Below, piece after piece: positions 29,245 through 36,988 of a stretch of DNA of 64,000 nucleotides (the stretch's first letter is position 1; every line of letters begins with the position of its first letter). The stretch is from NCBI RefSeq assembly GCF_014651995.1, contig NZ_BMXY01000001.1, positions 1,550,001-1,614,000 on the forward strand, given 5' to 3'. A program made the position numbers and the translations under genes. A model generated the notes under the pieces. That model ran no database searches and was not told the origin of the DNA. It worked only from the letters and a program-made list of their open reading frames with translations. This DNA is from Cognatilysobacter xinjiangensis. Its GTDB lineage: Bacteria; Pseudomonadota; Gammaproteobacteria; Xanthomonadales; Xanthomonadaceae.

Positions 29245-29684
29245 TCCTGCGACCGCAGCGGCGCCACGGCACGTTATGTCTGACGGTTCCGACGGCGGCC
29301 GCAGCGGCCACGCGTCGTGTTAAGGAACGCGATAGTTTGGCGGATGTGCCGGTGGGGCGCTAGTTGCCCCCCATCGCCGGCCTCCGCCCGAGGCCGAGGC
29401 CCGGGCGAGAGCGGCCGGCCGAGCATGGGGTCGCCTCGGCCGCGGCCTGCCGTGGCGGCGCACCGGATCGCAAACGCCCAAGCGGCTATCGGGCGACGCC
29501 GCGGGGTTAGTGCCACGGAGGTGACCGAAAAGCCTCCATGCAGGCGCGGGACCGCCGCGGCCCATGCCTGATCCCGCGACGACGGTCTGATGCGAAATGA
29601 CCGGTCATGGAACAGCCCGCGAGCGGATGTCGCAGCGCCTGGCCACGCGATCTTCAACGCGGCGGCGTGTGGGCCTAGCTTGCG
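29245..29684. other. 440-bp non-coding region between tig and tRNA-Leu
   Basis: No reading frame here looks like a protein. It holds the tig leader and a 9-bp inverted repeat, GGCCGAGGC (29392-29400) with GCCTCGGCC (29433-29441), in very GC-rich sequence. The segment from 29300 to 29600 is otherwise unexplained; a small RNA or a decayed gene is possible. Confidence 0.4.
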
Positions 29685-29769
29685 TGGTGCGAAAGGCGGG
29701 ACTCGAACCCGCACGCCTTGCGGCGCTGGAACCTAAATCCAGTGCGTCTACCAGTTCCGCCACTTTCGC
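29685..29769 (-). tRNA. tRNA-Leu, anticodon TAG
   Basis: 85-nt type II tRNA with encoded CCA. Anticodon arm CTGGATTTAGGTTCCAG gives TAG. Variable arm CGCCGCAAGGCG forms its own stem. Confidence 0.96.
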
Positions 29770-29797
29770 GATCGTGACCACGTCCGCCGCAAAGAAA

Positions 29798-29822
29798 AAG
29801 CACCCGGGGTCGCCGGGTGCTT
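29798..29822 (-). terminator. intrinsic terminator between tRNA-Lys and tRNA-Leu
   Basis: Stem AAGCACCCGG (29798-29807) with CCGGGTGCTT (29813-29822); on the minus strand followed by TTTTCTTTGCGG. It should stop most of the Pro-Arg-His-Lys transcript before tRNA-Leu. Confidence 0.8.
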
Positions 29823-29827
29823 CGATT

Positions 29828-29903
29828 TGGTGGGCCGTCAAGGATTCGAACCTTGGACCTATTGATTAAGAGTCAACTGCTCTACCAACTGAGCTAACGG
29901 CCC
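29828..29903 (-). tRNA. tRNA-Lys, anticodon CTT
   Basis: 76 nt with encoded CCA; anticodon loop CTCTTAA gives CTT. Acceptor GGGCCGT pairs with ACGGCCC. Confidence 0.97.
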
Positions 29904-29955
29904 GTGTTTTCAATTTTAGCAGCTCTTGCGGAACACGCAACCACAAAAGCGAAAC

Positions 29956-30033
29956 TGGGGTGGCTGAGGGGACTCGAACCCCCGACATCTGGAATCACAA
30001 TCCAGTACTCTAACCAACTGAGCTACAGCCACC
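29956..30033 (-). tRNA. tRNA-His, anticodon GTG
   Basis: 78 nt with encoded CCA, including the extra 5' G (position -1) opposite C73 that marks tRNA-His. Anticodon loop TTGTGAT gives GTG. Confidence 0.97.
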
Positions 30034-30138
30034 ATAAAGCTTCTTTGGCGGCCGTCATGCAGCAACAGCCCGCCGGTATTTTGTAACGCAACGCGCGACT
30101 GCGCGCTCATTCGCCGACGATTCCAAGTCAGCCTTGCC

Positions 30139-30215
30139 TGGCGCGCCCGGCAGGAATCGAACCTGCAACCACCGGCTTAGAAGGCCGGTGCTCTATCCGG
30201 TTGAGCTACGGGCGC
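30139..30215 (-). tRNA. tRNA-Arg, anticodon TCT
   Basis: 77 nt with encoded CCA; anticodon loop CTTCTAA gives TCT. Acceptor GCGCCCG pairs with CGGGCGC. Reads the AGA/AGG codons, rare in such a genome. Confidence 0.97.
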
Positions 30216-30254
30216 CTGTCAGGGCGGAACCGTACGACCCGTCCGGACCGGGAT

Positions 30255-30331
<77 letters not shown>

Positions 30332-30375
30332 GCCGGTATCTTTCGTCGCGCGCCAGCGCCGCGAAAGAGTCGAGC

Positions 30376-30404
30376 ATTCTCGACGGCCGCCGCCGCGGTG
30401 TCAA
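30376..30404 (-). promoter_or_regulatory. sigma-70 promoter of the Pro-Arg-His-Lys(-Leu) tRNA operon
   Basis: On the minus strand a perfect TTGACA (30399-30404), an exact 17-bp spacer and GAGAAT (30376-30381, four of six) lie 45 bp before tRNA-Pro. The following sequence GCTCGACTC is the discriminator region. Confidence 0.75.
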
Positions 30405-30463
30405 TGCGGAGTCGCGCCGGGCGAGCCGGTATGCTCGGGACATCGAATTCTGCGGGAGACGTC

Positions 30464-31222
30464 ATGCGAAGCGGCAATCCGGCCCTGAAGGCCTCCACCT
30501 TCCTCGACCTCGGCTCGGGCGCCGTCGTCTCCTCGCCGTCGGGCACCATGAGCCTCAACGGCACGGTGAACCGCACGGCGCTGCTGCTCGTGCTGACGCT
30601 GGGCGCGGCGCTGTGGCCCTGGAGCCAGCTTTTCGCCAATCCGGCGGCCATGAACCCGATGCCCTACGTGCTCGTCGGCGGCCTCGGCGGATTCGTCGTC
30701 GCGCTGGTGACGATCTTCAAGAAGACGTGGGCGCCCGTCACCGCACCGCTGTACGCGCTGCTGGAGGGCCTTTTCGTCGGCGCGATCTCGGCCGTGTTCG
30801 AGACGCGCTATCCGGGCATCGTGGTCCAGGCGGTCGGGCTGACCTTCGGCACGCTGGCGGCGCTGCTGCTGGCCTACCGCAGCGGACTGATCCGCGCGAC
30901 GGACAACTTCAAGCTGGGCATCGTCGCGGCAACGGGCGGCATCGCCCTGCTCTACCTCGTCAACCTCGGCATGCGTCTGTTCGGCTTCGGCGGCTTCGGC
31001 TTCATTCACGAGAGCAGCACTATCGGCATCGTGTTCTCGCTGTTCGTGGTAACGATCGCCGCACTGAACCTGGTGCTGGATTTCGACTTCATCGAGCAGG
31101 GCGTCGAGGCCGGCGCGCCGAAGTACATGGAGTGGTACGCGGCGTTCGGTCTGCTGGTCACGCTGGTGTGGCTGTACATGGAGATCCTCCGGCTGCTGTC
31201 GAAGCTGCAATCGCGCCGCTGA
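30464..31222 (+). CDS. Bax inhibitor-1/YccA family membrane protein
   Basis: Integral inner-membrane protein; relatives affect ion (calcium) leak or FtsH activity. The 252 residues have a soluble start of about 35 residues (MRSGNPALKASTFLDLGSG) and then seven hydrophobic segments, with FDFIEQGVEAGAPKYMEWY between the last two, a family hallmark. GGGAG site before the ATG. It is divergent from the tRNA operon and converges with icd at a shared terminator. Confidence 0.85.
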   Translation: MRSGNPALKASTFLDLGSGAVVSSPSGTMSLNGTVNRTALLLVLTLGAALWPWSQLFANPAAMNPMPYVLVGGLGGFVVALVTIFKKTWAPVTAPLYALLEGLFVGAISAVFETRYPGIVVQAVGLTFGTLAALLLAYRSGLIRATDNFKLGIVAATGGIALLYLVNLGMRLFGFGGFGFIHESSTIGIVFSLFVVTIAALNLVLDFDFIEQGVEAGAPKYMEWYAAFGLLVTLVWLYMEILRLLSKLQSRR

Positions 31223-31235
31223 GCCGGCCGCAACG

Positions 31236-31264
31236 AAAAAGGCCGCCCGGGGGGCGGCCTTTTT
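31236..31264. terminator. bidirectional intrinsic terminator
   Basis: A 13-bp perfect stem AAAAAGGCCGCCC (31236-31248) with GGGCGGCCTTTTT (31252-31264) and a three-base loop. T-runs on both strands serve the converging BI-1 family gene and icd. Confidence 0.9.
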
Positions 31265-31281
31265 ATGCGCGGGCGTCCGGG

Positions 31282-32289
31282 TCAGATGCGACCGGCGATC
31301 GCCTTGGCGAAGGACATGGTGTTGCCGGTGCCGCCGAGGTCGGGCGTCAGGGAATCCTTCGCCTCGAGCGTCGCGACGATCGCCTTGCGCAGGCGATCGG
31401 CCTCCTCGACCTTGCCGAGGTGGTCGAGCATCTGCGCGGCGCCGAGCAGCAGCGCGCAAGGATTTGCCTTGCCCTGTCCCGCGATGTCCGGGGCGGTCCC
31501 GTGCACGGCCTCGAAGATCGCCGCATCGGTGCCGATATTTGCGCCCGGCGCGAGGCCGAGGCCGCCGACGAGGCCGGCGCAGAGGTCGGAGATGATGTCG
31601 CCGAAGAGGTTCGTGGTGACGATGACGTCGAACTGCTCCGGCTTCATGACCAGCTGCATGCAGCAGTTGTCCACGATCATCTCGTTGCACTCGATGTCCG
31701 GATATTCCTGCGCGACGAGGCGGGCGGTCTTGAGGAACAGGCCCGACGTCGACTTCAGGATGTTCGCCTTGTGCACCACCGTGACCTTCTTGCGGCCGGT
31801 GCGGCGCGCGAGGTCGAAGGCGTAGCGCACGATGCGCTCGGAGCCGCGGCGCGTGACCTTCTGCGTGAGGACGGCCGTCTCGCCGTCCTCGGACACGGAC
31901 TGGCCTTCGCCGATGTAGGCGCCTTCGGTGTTCTCGCGGACGGTGATCAGGTCGACGCCCGAAGCGAAGCGCGACTTCGTATTCGGGAACGAGATCGCCG
32001 GGCGCACGTTCGCGTACAGGTCGAAGCGCTTGCGCAGCTCGACGTTGATCGACGAGAAGCCCTCGCCGACCGGCGTGGTCAGCGGGCTCTTGAGGGCGAT
32101 GCGGTTGCGACGGATCGACTCCATCGTCGCGGCCGGCAGCAGCTCGCCATGCTTCTCGAGCGCGACCAGGCCGGCATCGGCGAATTCATAGGACAGGCCG
32201 AGATTCATCGAATCCAGCACATGGAGCGTGGCGTCCATGATTTCCGGGCCGATGCCGTCGCCGCGGATGACCGTGATGGTTTGCGTCAT
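31282..32289 (-). CDS. icd: isocitrate dehydrogenase, NAD-dependent type
   Basis: Oxidises isocitrate to 2-oxoglutarate in the TCA cycle. 335 residues, with the substrate motif FSSINVELRKRFDLYANVRP and metal ligands in DNCC and GDIISDLCAGLVGG. The cofactor loop reads HGTAPDIAGQGKANP: D268-I269 replace the Lys-Tyr pair that binds the NADP phosphate in E. coli Icd, so NAD preference is expected. Start MTQTITVIRGDGIGPE is standard; the ATG 12 codons upstream is rejected. Confidence 0.93.
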   Translation of the reverse strand: MTQTITVIRGDGIGPEIMDATLHVLDSMNLGLSYEFADAGLVALEKHGELLPAATMESIRRNRIALKSPLTTPVGEGFSSINVELRKRFDLYANVRPAISFPNTKSRFASGVDLITVRENTEGAYIGEGQSVSEDGETAVLTQKVTRRGSERIVRYAFDLARRTGRKKVTVVHKANILKSTSGLFLKTARLVAQEYPDIECNEMIVDNCCMQLVMKPEQFDVIVTTNLFGDIISDLCAGLVGGLGLAPGANIGTDAAIFEAVHGTAPDIAGQGKANPCALLLGAAQMLDHLGKVEEADRLRKAIVATLEAKDSLTPDLGGTGNTMSFAKAIAGRI

Positions 32290-32413
32290 TTCTGATTTCC
32301 GGGAAATGGCGCCCAACGGATGCATACGGCGCCGTATTAGAGCCCGTCATTATGCCGGAGGCCCGGGCTGGCTGCCCGGGCCTCCGTCTCGAACAGCCGC
32401 TTGAATCGCCGGG

Positions 32414-32803
32414 TCAGCCGTGGTCGTGGGCCGCCGGCGCCGCTTCGCCCTGCTCCAGCCGGTCGAGAAAATCGACAGCACGGCGCATGTGCGGGATGAC
32501 GATCGAACCGCCGACCACCAGGCCGACCGAAAACGCCTCGAACATCTCGTCGCGCTTGACGCCCGCTTCCCTGCACTGGGCGACGTGGTAGCTGATGCAG
32601 TCATCGCAGCGCAGCACCATCGAGGCGACCAGGCCAAGCAGCTCCTTGGTCTTCACGTCGAGCGCGCCGGGCTGGTAGGTCTGCGTATCGAGCGCGAAGA
32701 AACGGCGGACGACCTGGTTCGGCTCGGCCAGGATCCGCTCATTCATGCGCTTGCGGAACGCGGTGAACTCGGCGACCCGATCCTTCTCGGTCGCGCCGCT
32801 CAT
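32414..32803 (-). CDS. carboxymuconolactone decarboxylase/AhpD-like protein
   Basis: The 129-residue product carries the AhpD-type redox motif C66-D-D-C69 followed by S-Y-H73 (RCDDCISYHVAQC), which points to peroxidase-partner or disulfide activity rather than decarboxylation. A short His/Asp tail ends the protein (AAHDHG). The ATG overlaps the stop of the glutaredoxin gene (ATGA), so the two redox proteins are co-translated. Confidence 0.88.
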   Translation of the reverse strand: MSGATEKDRVAEFTAFRKRMNERILAEPNQVVRRFFALDTQTYQPGALDVKTKELLGLVASMVLRCDDCISYHVAQCREAGVKRDEMFEAFSVGLVVGGSIVIPHMRRAVDFLDRLEQGEAAPAAHDHG

Positions 32804-33069
32804 GCGCGGCCTTCCAGCAGCGGCTCGAGGCCGCCCTTGCGGTGCAGCGCGATCATGTCGTCGTAGCCACCCACGTGGGTGTCATTGATGAAGATCTGCG
32901 GCACGCTCGTCCGGCCGGTCATCTCGGTCATTTTCCGGCGGATATCGGGATTGGTGTCGACCCGGACTTCCTCCCAGGTCTGGCCCTTGCTCTGCAGGAA
33001 ATTCTTCGCCGCCACGCAGTAGGGGCAGACGGCGGTGGTGTAGATGACGATGTTCGCGGGGGCGCTCAC
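32800..33069 (-). CDS. grxC: glutaredoxin 3
   Basis: Glutathione-dependent thiol oxidoreductase. 89 residues with the dithiol active site C15-P-Y-C18, the TSVPQIFIND cis-proline loop and HVGGYDDMIAL glutathione site. First gene of a two-gene unit with the AhpD-like protein (overlapping ATGA). Divergent from the BepA-like protease gene across 162 bp. Confidence 0.95.
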   Translation of the reverse strand: MSAPANIVIYTTAVCPYCVAAKNFLQSKGQTWEEVRVDTNPDIRRKMTEMTGRTSVPQIFINDTHVGGYDDMIALHRKGGLEPLLEGRA

Positions 33070-33153
33070 AGGGACTCTCCGGTCGGGATCGCGGGACTAT
33101 GGCGACCGCGAACGACCATTTCCACCCCTGGTGCCGGAACGCTGCGGCGCCGT

Positions 33154-33181
33154 GGAACGAAGCGGCGCTCGCGCGGTCGGA
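33154..33181 (+). promoter_or_regulatory. sigma-E-like promoter of the BepA-type protease gene
   Basis: GGAACGA (33154-33160), 15-bp spacer, GTCGGA (33176-33181), compared with the extracytoplasmic-stress consensus GGAACTT, about 15-17 bp, GTCTAA. Its start site would fall about 45 bp before the chosen ATG. In E. coli the bepA homologue belongs to this regulon. By-eye match only. Confidence 0.45.
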
Positions 33182-33231
33182 CGCTTAACACTGGATTCAC
33201 GCCTGCGGGCCGGCGCCACGGCATCCTCGCG

Positions 33232-34836
33232 ATGCGCGGCACCGCCCGCGCCCAACGGGGAACCGCCTTGCTTCGCACCGCCCTGCTCACCGCCGGCCTC
33301 GTCACCGCGATCGCGCTGCCCGTCGCCGCGCAGGAAAACCGCCTGCCCGACATCGGCTCGTCCGCCGGCGGGCTCATCACGCCCGCGCAGGAGGCCGAAT
33401 ACGGCGCGATGACGCTCGCCCAGTTGCGCCATTACGACTACGTGCTCGAGGACCCGCTGATCGACAGCTGGCTCGACACGCTCGGCCACCGCCTCGCCGG
33501 CGCGAGCGACGACAGCCGCCGCAGTTACACCTTCTTCATGCTGCGAGAGCGGCAGATCAATGCTTTCGCGACGCTCGGTGGCTACATCGGCATGAACTCC
33601 GGGCTGGTGCTCGCGGCGGACCGCGAGGACGAGGTGGCCGGCGTGCTGGCGCACGAGATCTCGCACGTCACCCAGCAACACGTGCTGCGCAGCGTCGAGC
33701 GCGCCAAGCAGGATCAGCTGCCGATGGTGCTGGCGATGCTGGGCGCGATCGTGGTGGCGCAGCAGGCCGGCGGAAACTCATCCGGCGACGCGGCGCAGGC
33801 GGCAATCGTCACCGCGATGGGCCTCGCGCAGCAGCGGCAGATCAACTACACGCGCTCGAACGAGTCCGAGGCCGACCGCGTCGGCATGCAGGTGCTCTCG
33901 CGCAGCCGTTTCGATCCGACCGGCATGGCCGACTTCTTCGCCAAGCTGCAGGCGCGCTCGCGCGCCAACGAGGCCAGCCTGTTCGGCGAGACGCCGGATT
34001 ACCTGCGCAGCCACCCGATGACGCTCACGCGCATCACCGAGGCCAAGGACCGCGCGGAGCGGCTGCGTGCGCGGCCGGAGTTCAGCGGCGGTTTCGGCGC
34101 TGACCATCCCCTGCTGCCCGGCGGCGTGCGGGTGGACGCGAGCACCGGCATGGGCCCGACCGGCCTGTTCGATTACGCCCGCGAGCGGCTGCGGGTACTC
34201 AGCGCCGACACTCCGGCGATGGCGATCCAGGAATACGAAGCCATCCGTCGCGCACGTGCGCTGACCGACGCCGAGCAGTACGGGCTGGCCGTCGCGCATC
34301 TCAGGGCGGGCCAGCCGAAGTCGGCGATGCCCCTGCTGACCGCGCTGGTCGAGCGCCGGCCTGCCGAGGCCTGGCCACAGCTCGCACTCGGGCAGGCGGA
34401 GGCCGCGAGCGGCAACGGGGCGGCGGCCGATGCCCGCTTCGAGGCCCTGCTGGCCAAGACCCCGGCCAGCCGCGCCGTGGCACTGACCTACGCGCAGGTG
34501 CTGGGCGAGCGCAGCGGCGCGGCGGCCGGCAAGCGCGCGCAGGCGATCCTTAGGCCGCTGATGGGCTCGCTCGCCGACGACCCGGTGTTCCAGCGCACCT
34601 TCGCCCGCGCCAGCGAGAGCGCCGGCGACCCCGTCCGCGCGGGCGAGGCGCATGCCGAGGCGGCCTACCTCAGCGGGCGGCCGGAACTGGCGCTCGCGCA
34701 GCTCAACACGCTCAAGAAGCGCGACGACCTCGACTACTACGCGCGCGCCCGCATCGACGCGCGCATCGCCGCCATCACGCCGACGGTGCTGGAACTGCGC
34801 CGCCAGGGCATCCGCGACGACGACCTGCGCCGCTGA
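33232..34836 (+). CDS. bepA: M48 family periplasmic metalloprotease/chaperone, BepA-like
   Basis: Assists or degrades LptD and other outer-membrane proteins. 534 residues: signal peptide (1-34, ending LPVAAQ), zinc motif H141-E142-x-x-H145 (LAHEISHVTQQH) with the third ligand E213 (NESEADRVGM), and a C-terminal tetratricopeptide-like region. Start chosen at the ATG 33232; an in-frame TTG twelve codons later would also give a good signal peptide. A sigma-E-like promoter lies upstream. The gene precedes the Pho box by three bases. Confidence 0.9.
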   Translation: MRGTARAQRGTALLRTALLTAGLVTAIALPVAAQENRLPDIGSSAGGLITPAQEAEYGAMTLAQLRHYDYVLEDPLIDSWLDTLGHRLAGASDDSRRSYTFFMLRERQINAFATLGGYIGMNSGLVLAADREDEVAGVLAHEISHVTQQHVLRSVERAKQDQLPMVLAMLGAIVVAQQAGGNSSGDAAQAAIVTAMGLAQQRQINYTRSNESEADRVGMQVLSRSRFDPTGMADFFAKLQARSRANEASLFGETPDYLRSHPMTLTRITEAKDRAERLRARPEFSGGFGADHPLLPGGVRVDASTGMGPTGLFDYARERLRVLSADTPAMAIQEYEAIRRARALTDAEQYGLAVAHLRAGQPKSAMPLLTALVERRPAEAWPQLALGQAEAASGNGAAADARFEALLAKTPASRAVALTYAQVLGERSGAAAGKRAQAILRPLMGSLADDPVFQRTFARASESAGDPVRAGEAHAEAAYLSGRPELALAQLNTLKKRDDLDYYARARIDARIAAITPTVLELRRQGIRDDDLRR

Positions 34837-34839
34837 CGA

Positions 34840-34857
34840 CTGTCATCGCGCTGTAAC
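34840..34857 (+). promoter_or_regulatory. Pho box upstream of phoB
   Basis: CTGTCAT (34840-34846), four bases, CTGTAAC (34851-34857): the direct-repeat PhoB site, first half perfect. A -10-like TAGTGT (34865-34870) follows eight bases later, the spacing expected when PhoB replaces the -35 element. This predicts autoregulation of phoB-phoR-ppk-ppx. Confidence 0.8.
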
Positions 34858-34901
34858 CGGGCGGTAGTGTAGTGACCGCGTCCGAACAGCCCGGTAGCCG
34901 C

Positions 34902-35609
34902 GTGCACAAGCGCATCCTCATCGTCGAAGACGAGCCCGCGATCCGCGACATGGTCGCCTTCGCCCTGCGCAAGGGCGAGTTCGAACCCGTCCATGCCGGC
35001 GACGCGCGCCAGGCGCAGGAAGCCATCGCCGAGCGCGTGCCCGACCTGATCCTGCTGGACTGGATGCTGCCGGGCAGCAGCGGGCTGGAGCTCGCGCGGC
35101 GCTGGCGGCGCGAGTCGCTGACCCGCGAGGTGCCGATCATCATGCTCACCGCGCGCGGCGAGGAGAACGACCGCGTGGGCGGGCTGGAGGCCGGCGTCGA
35201 CGACTACGTGGTCAAGCCGTTTTCCGCCCGCGAGCTGCTCGCACGCATCCGCGCCGTGCTGCGGCGCACCCGCGAGGACGACGAGGACGGCTCGATCGCC
35301 ATCGGCGACCTGCGCATAGACGGCGCCGCGCACCGCGTGATGGCGCGTGTCGAGGGCGCCGAGCAGCCGGTGCAGATCGGCCCGACCGAATACCGTCTGC
35401 TGCACTTCTTCATGACGCATCCGGACCGCGTCTATACCCGCTCGCAGCTGCTCGACCACGTGTGGGGCGGCAGCGTCTACGTCGAGGAACGCACCATCGA
35501 CGTGCACATCCGTCGCCTGCGCAAGACGCTGGAGCCGCACGGGCTCGACGGCATGGTGCAGACGGTGCGCGGCGCCGGCTACCGGTTCTCCGCTTCGCCG
35601 GAGGGCTGA
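34902..35609 (+). CDS. phoB: phosphate regulon response regulator PhoB
   Basis: Activates phosphate-starvation genes. 235 residues: receiver domain with D53 as phospho-acceptor (LLDWMLPG) and K105 ([11 protein letters not shown]), then an OmpR-type winged-helix domain ([31 protein letters not shown]). The GTG at 34902 gives [12 protein letters not shown], the usual PhoB start. An upstream in-frame GTG at 34872 would lie ahead of the predicted transcription start and is rejected. Two bases separate it from phoR. Confidence 0.95.
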   Translation: MHKRILIVEDEPAIRDMVAFALRKGEFEPVHAGDARQAQEAIAERVPDLILLDWMLPGSSGLELARRWRRESLTREVPIIMLTARGEENDRVGGLEAGVDDYVVKPFSARELLARIRAVLRRTREDDEDGSIAIGDLRIDGAAHRVMARVEGAEQPVQIGPTEYRLLHFFMTHPDRVYTRSQLLDHVWGGSVYVEERTIDVHIRRLRKTLEPHGLDGMVQTVRGAGYRFSASPEG

Positions 35610-35611
35610 GA

Positions 35612-36988
35612 ATGGCCCGGGCCGCCCGTCGACCGGCGGCGTTTAGACTGCGGGACATGTCCAGTGCCCGCTCCGCTTGGCTGCGCACGATCGGCCTGCT
35701 GGCGCTGCCGGCGGCCATCGGCCTGCTCGCGGGCGCGACGCTGGGGCGGCCCGAACTTGGCGTGGCCTGCGGCGCCCTCGCTGCGCTGGGCTGGCACATG
35801 TGGCGCATGCGCCGGCTGGTCGCCCGGCTGACCTCGACCCGGCGAGCGCGGCCCGACGGGTCGCGGGACTTCTACGGGGACATCGAGCGCCTGCTGCATC
35901 GCCGGCAAACCAGTGCGCGCCTGCGCAAGCGCCGGCTGGTCACGATGCTGCGCGCCTATCGCGCCGCGGCGACGGTGCTGCCTGATGCGGTCATCGTGGT
36001 CGAGCGCGACACGCAGCGCATCGTCTGGTTCAACGAGGCAGGCACGACGCTGCTGGGCCTGCGCTATCCGCCGGACATCGAAGCGTCGATCGTCGAGCGC
36101 CTCCCGGGGCTGCCGCTGGCCTCCTGGCTGGCCCGCGGGCGCAACGCCGAGCCTCTCGACATACCCTCGCCGCTCGATCCGGCGGTGACGCTCAGCCTTC
36201 GCCTGCTGCCGTACTCGGAGGAGCTGTGGCTGCTGGTCGCGCGCGACGTCAGCCGCCTGCTGCAGCTCGAGCAGATGCGGCGCGATTTCGTGGCCAATGT
36301 GTCGCACGAACTGCGTACGCCGCTGACGGTGCTGCACGGCTACCTCGACATGCTGGACCCGGCCGAGCAGCCGGAATGGGCGCCGATGATCGACGAGATG
36401 CAGCGGCAGTCTGCCCGCATGGCGCAGCTGGTCGAGGACCTGCTGACGCTGTCGCGACTGGAATCGCGCGCCGAGCTGCCCAACGACGAGGTGGTGCCTA
36501 TGGCGGGCATGCTCGCCGCGCTGCGCCGGGAGGCGCTCGCGCTCAGCCAGGGCCGGCATGAGATCGACGTGGTCGACGATGCCTGCGTCGACCTGCAGGG
36601 CTCGCCCAAGGAACTGCACAGCGCGTTCTCCAACCTCGTCGCCAATGCGGTGCGCTACACGCCGGCCGGCGGCCGCATCCGCGTGTCGTTCGCGCGCGAG
36701 GCGGATGCGGACGGCGGCGTGGGCGTTGCGCTGTCTGTCACGGACACCGGCTACGGCATTCCCGCCACGCACCTGCCGCGCATCACCGAGCGCTTCTACC
36801 GCGTGTCCAACAGCCGCTCGCGCGAGAGCGGCGGCACCGGGCTCGGGCTGTCCATCGTCAAGCACGTGCTCGCCCTGCACCAGGCGCGGCTGGAGATCCG
36901 CAGCGAGGTCGGCAGCGGCAGCACGTTCTCCTGTCATTTCGGCGCCGCGCGCGTGCGCACGCGGCGTCCACTGGAGCATTTCGCATGA
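35612..36988 (+). CDS. phoR: phosphate regulon sensor histidine kinase PhoR
   Basis: Phosphorylates PhoB under phosphate limitation. 458 residues: two close membrane helices (about 26-63) with no large periplasmic domain, a PAS domain (about 118-210), the dimerisation helix with H232 (VANVSHELRTPLTVL), and the ATPase domain (NLVANAVRYTP, DTGYGIP, SGGTGLGLSIVKH). GGAGGG (35600-35605) six bases before the ATG fixes the start; a second ATG at 35657 is possible. Stop overlaps ppk (ATGA). Confidence 0.94.
   Translation: MARAARRPAAFRLRDMSSARSAWLRTIGLLALPAAIGLLAGATLGRPELGVACGALAALGWHMWRMRRLVARLTSTRRARPDGSRDFYGDIERLLHRRQTSARLRKRRLVTMLRAYRAAATVLPDAVIVVERDTQRIVWFNEAGTTLLGLRYPPDIEASIVERLPGLPLASWLARGRNAEPLDIPSPLDPAVTLSLRLLPYSEELWLLVARDVSRLLQLEQMRRDFVANVSHELRTPLTVLHGYLDMLDPAEQPEWAPMIDEMQRQSARMAQLVEDLLTLSRLESRAELPNDEVVPMAGMLAALRREALALSQGRHEIDVVDDACVDLQGSPKELHSAFSNLVANAVRYTPAGGRIRVSFAREADADGGVGVALSVTDTGYGIPATHLPRITERFYRVSNSRSRESGGTGLGLSIVKHVLALHQARLEIRSEVGSGSTFSCHFGAARVRTRRPLEHFA

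Noticed and set aside
29317-29714. Short open frames in the tig-tRNA-Leu gap as proteins
   Set aside because: They overlap one another on both strands, lack ribosome binding sites and have compositions expected from GC-rich noise.
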